From Rhynchopus euleeides (taxonomy: Eukaryota; Euglenozoa; Diplonemea; Diplonemida; Diplonemidae), in the NCBI GenBank assembly GCA_963210315.1, contig OY723299.1, positions 620,001-684,000 on the forward strand: a stretch of DNA of 64,000 nt. Reading direction: 5' to 3'. The notes beneath the pieces were generated by a model that was given only the letters and a program-made list of their open reading frames with translations, ran no database searches and was not told the DNA's origin. This document shows, in pieces, positions 21,156-32,800 of the stretch. How positions within the stretch are numbered: position 1 is the first letter of the stretch; every line of letters starts with the position of its first letter. The position numbers and the translations under genes were made by a program.

Positions 21156-22004
21156 TCACAGGAGGCCCAGCTCGGTGCTGGGGCAGGTCCCACAGACGGT
21201 GGGCGCGTCAGGCCCCTTGACACCAGGGCCTTCGGGGCACGAGGTGCTCTGGCACTCTCCCTTGCTGGGGACCCACACGCAGGTGCCGGTGTACACCGAA
21301 CAGCTCAGCGGGGTGGTGTGCGCGCCGCAGTCAATCGCATCCGCCACCATTGCCAGGGCGAGATACCGTGCGAACTGCTGCGTCTCGATCTCCTCCGAGG
21401 ATCCCCTCCCGACGGTCTTCACAAAGGCCTTCATGGCGTGCGCCTGCCCGCCGGGCTGCTGGCGGAAGGTGGGGGCACAGCGCGACTGGCGGAACCCCAG
21501 AGGCAGGAGAACGCTTGCAACCGATGCAACGTCGCTGTCTGCGCTGCACGGCGGGCCGCAGTCATACACAAACACATAGAATGTGCATGCCGCAAACAGG
21601 GCGTGGTTGGGGCAGGACAGCCGGAGCATGAACAGCGGCGGCAGCATGTGGTGGATGGTCATCAGCGCTGCCCCCTCCAGAAAGGTCGGGGTGTGTGCGA
21701 TGGACGACCCGGGCAGCGACAGCCACAGTGGGGAGTCGGGGTAGAGGAAACCAAAGCTCATGCCCAGGGGGACGCGCGAGGTGGTGGAAGCCGCAATCCC
21801 GGTCTGCACCCAGCTGATGCAGGCCTGCCCGGTGGCGTGGTTGCGGCACACCCCTGTGCCCTCCTGTGCCCAGCCGTCGCAGCAGGCATCGGATGCGCGG
21901 GTCTTCTTGCAGCTGCACAGCATGTGCTCCGTAGAAGTGCTGCATGTCCCAAACCCTGACATCGCCAGCAGCACCGCTGCCAGCATCACAGCCTTGTGAG
22001 GCAT
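21156..22004 (-). CDS. Secreted protein, sister of the 47539-48390 gene
   Basis: The start MPHKAVMLAAVLLAMSG (22004) gives a clear signal peptide with probable cleavage near residue 22; the frame is open further upstream, but that part encodes Pro/His-rich filler. The mature protein of about 260 residues has many cysteines and no other membrane segment. It aligns along its length with the gene at 47539-48390: FLYPDSPLWLS versus FMYPGEPLWLS, identical FYVFVYDC, SVLLPLG versus SVLVPLG, and (H)AMKAFVK versus (H)GMKAFVK. No named domain is recognised. Likely an extracellular or wall protein; the job is unknown. Confidence 0.75.
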   Translation of the reverse strand: MPHKAVMLAAVLLAMSGFGTCSTSTEHMLCSCKKTRASDACCDGWAQEGTGVCRNHATGQACISWVQTGIAASTTSRVPLGMSFGFLYPDSPLWLSLPGSSIAHTPTFLEGAALMTIHHMLPPLFMLRLSCPNHALFAACTFYVFVYDCGPPCSADSDVASVASVLLPLGFRQSRCAPTFRQQPGGQAHAMKAFVKTVGRGSSEEIETQQFARYLALAMVADAIDCGAHTTPLSCSVYTGTCVWVPSKGECQSTSCPEGPGVKGPDAPTVCGTCPSTELGLL

Positions 22005-22360
22005 TGTCCTGACGGGGTGAGAGAGAGAAAGAGGGGGGAAGGTGTAAATATGTGGGGAGGGAAACACGCAAAAAAAACAAAGAAAAGAGAAAAAAAAGGC
22101 GGCTGGCCGCCAAGTTTAACGGGGAGAGGGATGGAGAGGCGGTGGGAAAAGGTGTGTATATGTGTCGGGCAAGGGTCTTATGTCGATCGGGAATAGACCT
22201 GCAGGGGGGGGGGTTGTGCGGGTGTGCATGTGTTGTGCGTGTTGGATGCGGTTTCGAAACCTTGTGATGCCTGATGAAATAACCGGGGGGTGTTTCTGCA
22301 GCAAACGCCGGGAAAAAGTGGCCCCCCTCTATGGTTGCCTGAAGGCGGCTAACCACTCCT

Positions 22361-22579
22361 TCAACACGACCAACGGTCAACGTATCCACGGGGGGCCTTC
22401 ACTCTGTGTCGCGTTGCAGCTAATTTTGTGAAGCGGCTCACTTCTCTGCATTTCTGCACGAAGGCGCCCAACACATCCGATCCCTCCGGTAGGGTGTCAG
22501 TCTCGTCTTCTATATGTGTGTAATCAGGCAGCGTGGTGCTGTCATACGCAAATTGCCAAATCATATAGTGTGTCATCAT
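22361..22579 (-). CDS. Small conserved reading frame, possible exon
   Basis: A 72-residue frame starts MMTHYMIWQFAYDS and contains TLPDYTHIEDETDTLPEG. The first 36 or so residues are nearly identical to a frame at 34709-34827, and the DNA match runs about 150-160 bp (22468-22627 with 34717-34868). After DVL the two diverge completely. It may be a real 5' exon shared by duplicated genes, or simply the coding-looking part of a dispersed repeat. No domain recognised. Confidence 0.3.
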   Translation of the reverse strand: MMTHYMIWQFAYDSTTLPDYTHIEDETDTLPEGSDVLGAFVQKCREVSRFTKLAATRHRVKAPRGYVDRWSC

Positions 22580-22627
22580 GTGCAGAAGGCGCTACGGAGG
22601 GGGGCGGACGTGCCGCCGCTGTGCAGA
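22468..22627. repeat. Duplicated 150-160-bp segment, copy 1
   Basis: It matches 34717-34868 with very few differences plus a 9-bp gap near its right end. It includes the conserved 36-residue frame on the minus strand and the sequence just upstream of its ATG. Confidence 0.8.
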
Positions 22628-23929
22628 GAGAAATATCACCACGAAGGTGGTGTGCAAAACTCTTACGGTGAAACAGACTCTTGACTCTTGGTGTGTGTGT
22701 TCCGCACAAGGCGGAAGTGGTGTGGTGTGGGTTTGTGTGTGTCAGAGGTAACTCCATTGTCCGAGATGTCTGCCCTCAGCGAGCCGAAGCACTCAAGCAA
22801 GAACTTGAAAAGGTTTTCATCATCCACACCACCGTGTTGTCCGGATGTGTGTGGTGTGACCAATGCTGCACCATCGCAGCCGCATATCTCGGCAGATCGG
22901 AACGGGTGGTGGACACGACTGATGGTCGTACGTGTCCCCACTAGCTATGACCGCCTTGACCCACCGACACACCCTCATATTCTCCGAGGTGTTTCCCGCT
23001 GCAGCACGGCACCGACAGCTGTGCCCAGCAGAATTGCACCACGTGCTGCCTCTTGTTCAATTGCATTGTATTGTGACGTGGCAGAACACTGCCATTCGCT
23101 GGTATCGCGAGACTGTGTGACGCATGGTTCGACGCTGCTGCCCACGTCCCTTGCGGGCACTCGCAGAGCGGCCATGGATATGCGTAACGCAGCAGGGCGT
23201 GCCCTGCAGCTTTGCTTTCCGAGCACGTCCAGCGGGGAGCTGTGCATCACAGGAACAGATGCCTCCCAACCCAATTGACGGTCGTTGTTTGGTGTATTGT
23301 TTGTGCTTTATGTTCGAGCTTAGTGCTTCGAGAGTGCGTGATATGATTGTGATTGTGCTGTGTGCCGCAATGTACGTTATCTCAGAGAGGACAAGTCACC
23401 TGCATAGCCTTCGCAAGGGTGTGATCGAAGGTGGTGTGCAAAACTCTTACAGATGTCATGTGAGACAAGACAGCAGCATGTGCAGTCAGATGGTGGTGCA
23501 TGTTGAAGCATCGTCGTCCGCACACAAGGTGCGTAGGATTGGAGTGATTTGTGTGTGTATGTGAGTCATCATGGTGCAAGGCAGTGGCAGGTCCTCCTCA
23601 TGTGCGGCACAGCAGGCAAGGCATGGCAGGGCGGGGTGTGGGGCTTCTGCTGCGGTCAGCGACTGCGGCTGTCGGACATGCGTCCAGGTGGGTCAGTGGG
23701 CGAGTTGCCCAGAGACACACCGAAGGTTTCGTACGGAAGCGAGGATGCTTGCAAGAACACACAAAAAGTAGAGAAGGCGGACAGCCCTCTTTGTCTGTTG
23801 ATAAAATCTGTCACAAAAAACATTTGGACCCATTTGGTGACGTTCAGAGCAAAATTCGGCACTTCTGTGACCTCACCAGACACATGTCGGAAATCTCCGA
23901 CACGATCCCGGCACCACACCCCTCTGGTA
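22628..23929. other. Spacer with coding-like fragments
   Basis: No complete gene can be assembled. On the minus strand, about 22740-22870 (DDENLFKFLLECFGSLRADI) and about 22980-23110 (ATSQYNAIEQEAARGAILLG) look coding-like but lie in different frames. A 24-bp direct repeat (AGGTGGTGTGCAAAACTCTTAC core) occurs at about 22642-22668 and 23428-23453, bracketing this stretch; read on the minus strand it begins GTAAGAGT, a good splice-donor shape. Unresolved: an intron-containing gene or decayed DNA. Confidence 0.3.
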
Positions 23930-25515
23930 GTGATGCTCCCCACCTTGACGAGACACCCCCAGTCGTTAGTCCATCTCAACGAGATTCCCCCGTAAGTATC
24001 CACACCGATGAGACTCCGCCGATGCTGCCCGCATCTCTACGTGATTCCCCCGATGTGTTCCCCACGCTGACGAGATGCCCCGAGGTGTTGCCCACACCGA
24101 CGAGATTCCCCCGCTGTTCCACATCTCTACGAGATTCAGGGAATCTCGACGGTGTGGGGAAACTATCATGGGAATACCTACGGCGCGGGGAAACTCCCGT
24201 GGAAATCTCTGTGGTGTGGGGAAACTACCCTGGGAATCTCTGCGATGTGGGGAAACTATCCTGGGTATCACCACGGTGTGCGTAAACTATCCTGGGAATC
24301 TCCACGGGGGAATACCGGGGGAATCTCGTAGAGATTGGGAAAATGCCGGGGGAATCTCGTAGAGACTGGGAAAATACCGGGTGAATATCCAAGAGATTGG
24401 GAAAATACCGGGGGAATCTCCAAGAGATTGGGAAAATACCGGGGGAATCTCGGAGAGACTGGGAAAATGCCGGGGGAATCTCGTAGAGACTGGGAAAATA
24501 CCGGGGGAATCTCGTAGAGACCGGGAAAATGCCGGGGGAATCTCGGAGAGATTGGGAAAATACCGGGGGAATCTCGTCGAGACCGGGAAAATGCCGGGGG
24601 AATCTCGTAGAGATTGGGAAAATACCGGGGGAATCTCGTAGAGACCGGGAAAATGCCGGGGGAATCTCGTCGAGACCGGGAAAATACCGGGGGAATCTCG
24701 GAGAGACCGGAAAAATGCCGGGGGAATCTCGGAGAGATTGGGAAAATACCGGGGGAATCTCGTAGAGACTTCCCCCGATATTTTCCCCTCACCACAGAGA
24801 TTCCCCCGATATTTTCCCCTCACCGCAGAGATTCCCCCGATATTTTCCCATCACCACAGAGATTCCCCCGATAGTTTCCCCTCACCGCAGAGATTCCCCC
24901 GATATTTTCCCATCACCACAGAGATTCCCCCGATATTTTCCCCTCACCACAGAGATTCCCCCGATATTTTCCCCTCACCGCAGAGATTCCCCCGATACTT
25001 TCCCCTCACCACAGAGATTCCCCCGATATTTTCCCCTCACCACAGAGATTCCCCCGATATTTTCCCCTCACCGCAGAGATTTCCCCGATACTTTCCCATC
25101 ACCACAGAGATTCCCCCGATATTTTCCCCTCACCGCAGAGATTCCCCCGATATTTTCCCCTCACCACAGAGATTCCCCCGATACTTTCCCCTCACCACAG
25201 AGATTCCCCCGATATTTTCCCCTCACCGCAGAGATTCCCCCGATACTTTCCCCTCACCACAGAGATTCCCCCGATACTTTCCCATCACCACAGAGATTCC
25301 CCCGATATTTTCCCCTCACCACTGGTGAGGGGATAATATCGGGGGAATCTCTGTGGTGATGGGAAAGTATCGGGGGAATCTCTGCGGTGAGGGGAAAATA
25401 TCGGGGGAATCTCTGTGGTGAGGGGAAAGTATCGGGGGAATCTCTGTGGTGAGGGGAAAATATCGGGGGAATCTCTGTGGTGTGGGGAAAGTATCGGGGG
25501 AATCGCAGAGGTGTG
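23930..25515. repeat. 31-bp minisatellite in four blocks of alternating orientation
   Basis: The unit is 31 bp, read as GGGGGAATCTC followed by a variable part and GGGAAAATAYC. Block 0 (about 23935-24130) is degenerate and inverted. Block 1 (about 24130-24771) is forward, with about 15 good units after 24296 (GTAGAGATT variant). Block 2 (24772-25325) is inverted, about 18 units (CACCACAGAG variant). Block 3 (about 25326-25515) is forward again, about 6 units. The block 2/3 joint is a perfect CCCCTCACCA-C-TGGTGAGGGG palindrome, so block 3 can fold back on the end of block 2. The regular period with no unique spacers excludes CRISPR. Confidence 0.92.
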
Positions 25516-26963
25516 GACAACGCCGCCGGCTATTCGGCCATGTGGGAACGTGCTGGGTAATCTTCCCTGAAGACGGTCTCTGTGTGACCGTCTTCAGTCA
25601 TCAAATGCTAGCTCGACCCCCAGGAAGCCGTTCTGGGTGTGTTTTCGACACCTGGGAGACCGTCTTCACCCCACAGACGTCAATTTCGTGGGTCTGGGGT
25701 CCTGAGACCCCATTTCTGGGACCTGGAAGGGGCCACCTGCCTTTTTTTCGATGACTACTCTCTCGAAATTGGTAGTCCCCGCCAGCTTTGTCACAACACG
25801 TGTTTTTACGGATTTAAAAGCAAACGGCGAGCATTTAAGTCGTGAAGAGAGTTGAAGACAGTCCTCTAGGACCCCAAAAAGACCATATGGGGGGTTGGTA
25901 CCGGCCGGAGAAGGTGTTTGTTGAAAAAGTGGTTTTTGTGCCAGAAATTTTCTCTGTCCGCCTCCCCTACAAAAAGCAAGAAGTGACAACGCGTGCGGGT
26001 GAACGCACAGACAAGGCACCCGAGCAACGGCTACAGGAGTCAGACACCGCACAGCAGTCTCCGAAGACAGAGGCAGCACACGGCACAGTCAGCTCCTTCT
26101 CCAGCGCATCAGGGTGCCTCCAAGGTAAAGCAAAACAAAGAACATCAACACTCCAACACACAAAATGGATGCTTGAGGAAGAGACACACCGCAGACAGGG
26201 CATGCAGACATGCAGCACAGGGACAGCACATCCGATAACTGCCTACGGCACATCACAGGGGCACACGGCTCAACACCAACACCTGGCGGCGACACGCGCA
26301 CGCAGCAGGGGCACGCGTACAGGGGCTGCTCTTCACGTCGCACGCCGTGCACATGGGGTGTTACCCAGGCAGGCAGCAACAGCTATTCTGGCAGTCTCCC
26401 ATCGACAACGTGCTGCAGAGGACAGCAGTGGTGAGGGCACAAGGGGAGGGGGCATAACGTGCAGGGCACACGCGATACAAAGCAGGTAGATAGGAGGCCG
26501 ACACCGCATGGCAACCTCCGAAGACAGAGGCAGCACACGGCACAGTCAGCTCCTCCTCCAGCGCATGAGTGTCCCTGCAAGGCAAAGGGGCTCAAAGGGA
26601 AGCGACACAGATGCAGAAGCTAAACGTCCACACACGAAGGTCATGTAGACAGAGGAACAGCGCCAGGTCATCGGAGTGTTCCGAGGGGCCCGAGCCGTCA
26701 CACTGCTCATCGGCAAAAGAGAGGCAAAGCGCATGCAGCAGCAGTGCGCAGAGACGTGCCGGTCCTTCCGTAAACCAACACCCCCGGCGTCCAGAACCTA
26801 AACAACAGGCCACCTGGCAGCCTCACACAGAATAGACGCTGTACAGACAGCACGATGAAAAGCGTCACAGCGGGAAGACACAATAAAGGGAGGTGTTCAA
26901 GAGTGACACAAGTAGGGGAAAGACAACAATGCCACAGGGGAGGGGACAAGAAGACGATCACAT
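25516..26963. other. Intergenic spacer with short duplications
   Basis: No gene recognised. At 25571-25597 there is a GAAGACGGTCTC...ACCGTCTTC hairpin, and near 25690 a GGGGTCCTGAGACCCC palindrome. A segment at about 26037-26140 is repeated at about 26493-26600 (CCGAAGACAGAGGCAGCACA core). The many frames on both strands look like chance. Confidence 0.5.
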
Positions 26964-28376
26964 CTACTGATGGGGCAGCACGAGACGCACACAGCACCCG
27001 CTGCAGTCCCTCCCGCCGTTGTTGGGGTCGCAGTTGTCGCGGGTGTCGTCCATGCAGGTGAAACCGGCAGCGCACTGGATGTTGGCAATACCGCCGCACA
27101 TCGTGCACGTGTCGACAGACGCAGCAGCAGACGAAGACGTCTCAGGGATCACAAGGCGCACACAGCACCCGCTGCAGTCCCGGCCACCGTTGTTGGGGTC
27201 GCAGTTGTCGCGGGTGTCGTCCATGCAGGTCCAACCGGCAGCGCACTGGATGTTGGCAATACCGCCGCACATCGTGCACGTGTCGACAGATGCAGCAGCA
27301 GACGAAGACTTCTCAGGGATCACAAGGCGCACACAGCACCCGCTGCAGTCCCGGCCACCGTTGTTGGGGTCGCAGTTGTCGCGGGTGTCGTCCATGCAGG
27401 TGAAACCGGCAGCGCACTGGATGTTGGCAATACCGCCGCACATCGTGCACGTGTCGACAGATGCAGCAGCAGACGAAGACTTCTCAGGGATCACAAGGCG
27501 CACACAGCACCCGCTGCAGTCCCGGCCACCGTTGTTGGGGTCGCAGTTGTCGCGGGTGTCGTCCATGCAGGTGAAACCGGCAGCGCACTGGATGTTGGCA
27601 ATACCGCCGCACATCGTGCACGTGTCGACAGACGCAGCAGCAGACGAAGACGTCTCAGGGATCACAAGGCGCACACAGCACCCGCTGCAGTCCCGGCCAC
27701 CGTTGTTGGGGTCGCAGTTGTCGCGGGTGTCGTCCATGCAGGTGAAACCGGCAGCGCACTGGATGTTGGCAATACCGCCGCACATCGTGCACGTGTCGAC
27801 AGACGCAGCAGCAGACGAAGACGTCTCAGGGATCACAAGGCGCACACAGCACCCGCTGCAGTCCCGGCCACCGTTGTTGGGGTCGCAGTTGTCGCGGGTG
27901 TCGTCCATGCAGGTGAAACCGGCAGCGCACTGGATGTTGGCAATACCGCCGCACATCGTGCACGTGTCGACAGATGCAGCAGCAGACGAAGACTTCTCAG
28001 GGATCACCAGACGCACACAGCACCCGCTGCAGTCCCGGCCACCGTTGTTGGGGTCGCAGTTGTCGCGGGTGTCGTCCATGCAAGTCCAACCGGCAGCGCA
28101 CTGGATGTTGGCAATACCGCCGCACATCGTGCACGTGTCGACAGATGCAGCAGCAGACGAAGACTTCTCAGGGATCACAAGGCGCACACAGCACCCGCTG
28201 CAGTCCCTCCCGCCGTTGTTGGGATCACATGCATCGTCGGGGTCATCCAGACATGTGTAGCCTGTCTTGCAGGCCTTGTTTGCGATGCCACCGCAGAAGG
28301 CTGCACCGTCACACACGCCTCGTGCGTGGGCCAAAGTCGCGCATCCCATGGCTAGGAGGAACATCGTTGCCTTCAT
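26964..28376 (-). CDS. Secreted protein of eight Cys-rich modules
   Basis: The start MKATMFLLAMGCATLAHA (28376) gives a signal peptide of about 18 residues. Eight tandem modules follow, each with eight cysteines: C-x2-CGGIANIQC-x4-TC-x7-NCDPNNGG-x2-C-x2-CC. The first module (CKTGYTC, LDDPDDAC) is divergent; the other seven are almost identical, joined by SSSAAASVDT linkers. The unit is 171 bp (57 residues) and nearly identical at DNA level. Similar CGG...CDP.NGG..C cysteine modules occur in secreted proteins of fungi and other eukaryotes; the fold probably rests on four disulfides. It ends VLPHQ without an anchor. Likely an adhesive, wall or sugar-binding protein, by inference only. An upstream in-frame Met at 28472 is disfavoured because it would bury the signal peptide. 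Confidence 0.82.
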   Translation of the reverse strand: MKATMFLLAMGCATLAHARGVCDGAAFCGGIANKACKTGYTCLDDPDDACDPNNGGRDCSGCCVRLVIPEKSSSAAASVDTCTMCGGIANIQCAAGWTCMDDTRDNCDPNNGGRDCSGCCVRLVIPEKSSSAAASVDTCTMCGGIANIQCAAGFTCMDDTRDNCDPNNGGRDCSGCCVRLVIPETSSSAAASVDTCTMCGGIANIQCAAGFTCMDDTRDNCDPNNGGRDCSGCCVRLVIPETSSSAAASVDTCTMCGGIANIQCAAGFTCMDDTRDNCDPNNGGRDCSGCCVRLVIPEKSSSAAASVDTCTMCGGIANIQCAAGFTCMDDTRDNCDPNNGGRDCSGCCVRLVIPEKSSSAAASVDTCTMCGGIANIQCAAGWTCMDDTRDNCDPNNGGRDCSGCCVRLVIPETSSSAAASVDTCTMCGGIANIQCAAGFTCMDDTRDNCDPNNGGRDCSGCCVRLVLPHQ

Positions 28377-29803
28377 TGTTCTGGTGTGGTCGTTACCTTG
28401 TGTGTGGGGTGTGCGTGTGTGCGTGTGCAGGAGGCTGTCGCGCGCTGTGTGCCGCTTCAATGATCCCCTCACCTCATGGCCGCCAGGTCATCCTCGGAAT
28501 CGAACCCTCGAAACAGCCGAGCAGCATTCTCGCATTGGACACCAGAAGCGGGGCGTGAGGGGGGGGGGGGGGGGGGGGCGGAGCGGGGTGGGCCTATCTG
28601 CCGTGGTTCCGCTCGAAACCTGCACTTCCGCCCAGTCTTCCCCGATGGTGTTCGTCTCATATTCTCGCCGTGTCCTCGGAATAACCGGGCCTGACACGGG
28701 ACACACTCCAAATCACAGCACCCCGGCACCCGTCACCTCACCCCTCACAATGCAAGGTGGCAGACGAGGGAGGGGGGTGGGGGGCCGTCGGGAGTCAATA
28801 GGGGATCCACATCTCAGAGAAGGGAAGAGGGTCTGGTGGGGTGCGCTGGAGAGGCAAGCGAGACAGGAGGGGTGGGCGGATGCGGGTGGATTCACCCGAG
28901 TTCATCCACCCCCCACCTCGGCCTTCCCCCGCCTCCACCCGAGGGTGGAAGCGTGAAGGGGTGTGAGGCATGAGCGGCAACCTTGCGTGTGTCGTGCATC
29001 GCTCAAGAATATGGCAGGGGTTGTGGAAGAGAAGGGCATCGTGAGTAGCTGCCGCTAGCTGCCTCCATCCCAATCGCAACACAATGGGACATGGCGGCAA
29101 AACCAGCAGAACAGGAGGAAAGGGAAGGGGTCAGGGAAGGAAGTGAAAAGAAAGGACAAGAAAGGGGAGACGGCGGTGGAGCAGAACATGTGCACACACC
29201 TCGCCAAAACACCCTGGCAGGAACGGAGGACAGGGAAGACGCGGGGGAGAAAAGGTGTGGGCAACCACTGCCACCACCACCACTACCCTCTCCACAGTGC
29301 ATCCGCTGGTCGTCCGTCCTGATTCATAAACTGCTGATTCAAAGCCCGCAGAACACGAGCGGTGCCCGGTGTTGGGAAGGAAGCCACAGACGGCTGAAAG
29401 AGCAAAGCGCAGGGCCAGCGCCCGCCTAGCGAAAGGCGGACATTGCATACCGGTCGGTCCCCACTGAGTGGCGGGGAGGGAGGGTGGAAGGGAGGAAGGC
29501 AGTCTGTGTCTCTGCATGCCGCACAGCATCTGCGGCAATGCAAATGAACAGAGCCTGTTCGCATGAGTCCCGCTAAATGGGGTGATCGACAGAGAGTATG
29601 GCAAAGGAAAACGTATGTAATAATGCACGCAAAAACAAGGAGAATAGCGAAGTAGACAGGTGCGGCATGCCACCACAAAGGAGGGGAAAGAGGGCATCGG
29701 CACGAAACACACGCAAGCTGTGTGGGCAGCAGCGCATCCCGACACTGCAGCGTATTCTATAAGCCCCGTGCCCTCCCACACCCTGGTGCAGCCCGTGCGC
29801 CCC
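28377..29803. other. Intergenic spacer
   Basis: No gene recognised. A long G run lies at about 28558-28579 and mixed purine-rich DNA at 29095-29190. Frames here show no family signature. Confidence 0.5.
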
Positions 29804-32800
29804 TCAGCTGCACAGCAGCTCCATCTCGTCCACATAGGCAGGGGCCGACCCCCACCGCCCGATGCTGACCTCCACGCTGTCAATCCCGCCGAAGGTTGTG
29901 GGCATCGGCTGAATGTCACCGACCTGCTTCCCGTCGAGGCTGACGTTGTACGTGTGGCTGTCCCAGTCGAACGCCACCACAACGTGCTGGAACACCCCGA
30001 GACGCACCGCATCGCTGTCGGATGACACCCAGGGCGACCACCAGCCCGCCCCAAGCCTGTTGTGGTGCAGGCGCCCGTCCCCAGCGTGCACGACCTTCAC
30101 CAGACCCTGCTCCGGTGCGTGGAGGCGGAACGTCAGATGTGCGTTTGTCGACTCCACACGCGCGTACACGCTGAAGTGTGCGGGCTGCAAGGTCTCGAAC
30201 TTGAAGAAGGACGAACGCTCCTTCTCCTTGGTCAGCATCGACCCTGCACCCGAGTGCTTCGTCTGCGTGCTGAGCGCCACGTGCCCACCTGCAGAGCGGA
30301 GCTCCTCCTCCGAGTTGAACCCGAACTCCTTCGACACGCTGCAGTTCGGGTTCCCTGTCGGTGACGGGGGCGGCTGTGACTCCGGCTGCAGCGTGTCTGT
30401 CGGGGTCGGGGTACGCGGTGTGGGTGCCGGTTCCGGTTCAGGTGCCCGTGTCGGTGCGGCGGTTGGTGTCGCTGTCGCCGGTGCCGGTGTAGCGGGTGCA
30501 GGCTCCGGGGCAGCCGACTGGCCGCTGCCCACACACAGCAGCTCCATCTCGTCCACATAGGCAGGCGGCGGCCCATATGGGCTGAGGTTGACCTGCACGC
30601 TGTTGATCCCGTCCAAGCTTGTGGGCATCGGCTGAACGTCACCGACCTGCTTCCCGTCGAGGCTGACGCTGTACGTGCGGCTGTCCCAGTCGAACGCCAC
30701 CACAATGTGCTGAAACTCCCCGAGACGCACCGCATCGCTGTCCGACGTCACCCAGCGCGACCAGCCCCTCCCGAGCCTGTTGTGGTGCAGGCGACCGTCC
30801 CCAGCGTACACAATGTTCACCAGACCACGCCCCGGTGCGTGGAGGCGGAAGACCAGCTCTGTGTCCGACAAGTCCACACGCGCGTACACGCTGAAGTGTG
30901 CGGGCTGCAAGGTCTCGAACTTGAAGAAGGACGAACGCTCCTTCTCGTTGATCAGCATCGACCCTGCACCCGAGTGCTTCGTCTGCGTGCTCAGCGCCAC
31001 GTGCCCACCTGCAGAGCGGAGCTCCTCCTCCGAGTCGAACCCGAACTCCTTCGACACGACGCAGTTCGGGTTCCCTGTCGGAGGCGGGGGCTGCGGCGTC
31101 GGTGGGGCGCTCGTCGGCGGCGGCGGCAGTGCTGTGGGCGGGGCGCCTGTCGGCAGCGCTGGCACACGCACACGCACGGAGCACGTTGCCGCAGGCCCGT
31201 CAGACCCTGTGAAGGTGGCGCTCAGCGTGTACGCCCCCCCCGACATCGCACGTGTCGGGGTGAACCGCACCTCGGCGAATCCCGTGTCGCGGATCGTGGC
31301 ACCCTCACGCAGCATGTGCCGCACCCCCTCCGCAGGAGCCGTGCCGCCGTACGACACACGCATCGTCCGCGCCGTGTCGTACAGCGCGTTGAAGTCCACC
31401 GCGAATGTCTCCGACAGCTCCACGACGTGCACCGTGTCGGCGTTGACGGATGCCAGGCACCGCGGGGCAGAGAAGGTCGCAGAACAGTCGTTGTACATGA
31501 ACTGGATGGCGGCCACGTCCCCTGGGCTCAGACCCTCGCGCTGCCCAATCTTCTCCGGGGAGATGATGGTGGGCCCGCGCCCCCTGGTGAAGAAGTTCGT
31601 CCCGTAATGCATGATCGACCCGTAGTCGTACTTCCCCAGGTCCCGTGCGCGCGCCCCGTTCCGCTTGAAGTTGTGCTCCATCCCCCGCCAGATCTGCGAG
31701 AAGACGACGCGCACGAAGTTGTCGCGGTCCTTGCGCGTCTGTTCGTGAGTCAGTCCAAGCGAGTGCCCTTATTCAACTTTACGTGGCGAGCGGCAAAGGT
31801 GACGACCAGTGGGCCCAGCGCCACGCATGCCCAGACACTGAACCCAAACAGTGGCTACACACGATTCCCACACACGGTTGTCTGCGGTGAGGAAAAGAGA
31901 CACCCTTAGGTCTCTGCAAAAACCTGCCGCTGGTTAGCAACCTGGGGCGCCACCCCCTAAAGTGTGAGGAGACCCGGTGGCTCAAGAAGGGTTTCCGGAT
32001 CCCACGCGGAGTGAGGGTAACTAGCTAGTCTTTACCCATGGGAAGACATTGTGTGTAATGCACTCCTACGTTTTTCCAACCTTTTCGGACTTTCATCCCG
32101 TCCCCCCACGTAGTGCGAGTCCTATACGCGTCCCGAACGTACTAGGGCCACTCCCACCTGTACGTTACACTGTGTGAAACAGAGACGCAACTGCGGTGGT
32201 CTGACCTCCGTCTATGACAGAAGGGAGGCGGGCTACTCCGGCCCGGAAGCCCGCGCAGGGGGTCGCCGTGGAGGACACAGGACGAGGGGCGCCCGGCCCC
32301 CATTGGAGGTCTTGGGATCTCGGTTCTTTGGGCTCAGGGTTCCCCCTTCATAGACCAGGTCACCACCCCGGCTATTCCGGCTCCATGCACAAGGCATTTC
32401 AGCACCGAGGTAACCACCCCACCGCTGACTCTGTTCACCCCCCGCGCAGTGCAATGCGAGGGGATTAGCAGGGGCGCCACGTGCAGGCGTCAGGCGGCTT
32501 TAACCCCCTCAGTCCAAGCGAGTGCCCTATTTCGTGGGCCGCATTGCCGGTCGAGCACGAGCGCCCAATCGACACCCAGTTCACCCCAGAGCTCCTCTTC
32601 CCGATCGGGGAGCTGCACCCGCCACCGTTGTAGAACGCCATGTACGGGCGCGGGCACGTCGACTCTGACCGACACCTGTTGAAGCGGAAGCACGTCTTCT
32701 GCTCCCACTCCCGCACCGCCCCGGAGATACGCGCGTCATCCTGGCGGAGAGACGACGCCACCACGTAGTTCACCGCCTTCCCGATGGGGAACATCTGCGA

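Noticed and set aside
23930-25515. Possible CRISPR array (31-bp regular repeats)
   Set aside because: Repeats are head-to-tail with no unique spacers, the orientation flips, and no cas genes are near. It is a minisatellite.
26970-28355. Two long plus-strand frames over the repeat protein
   Set aside because: They repeat only because the 171-bp unit is a multiple of three; the minus frame has the signal peptide and the conserved cysteines.
28480-28520. tRNA-like GGTTCGATTCC on the minus strand
   Set aside because: The flanking bases do not pair as a T stem and there is no acceptor stem.
31770-32508. Solo LTR in the astacin gene
   Set aside because: No TG...CA ends, and the flanking duplication is 20 bp, far longer than the 4-6 bp of LTR elements.
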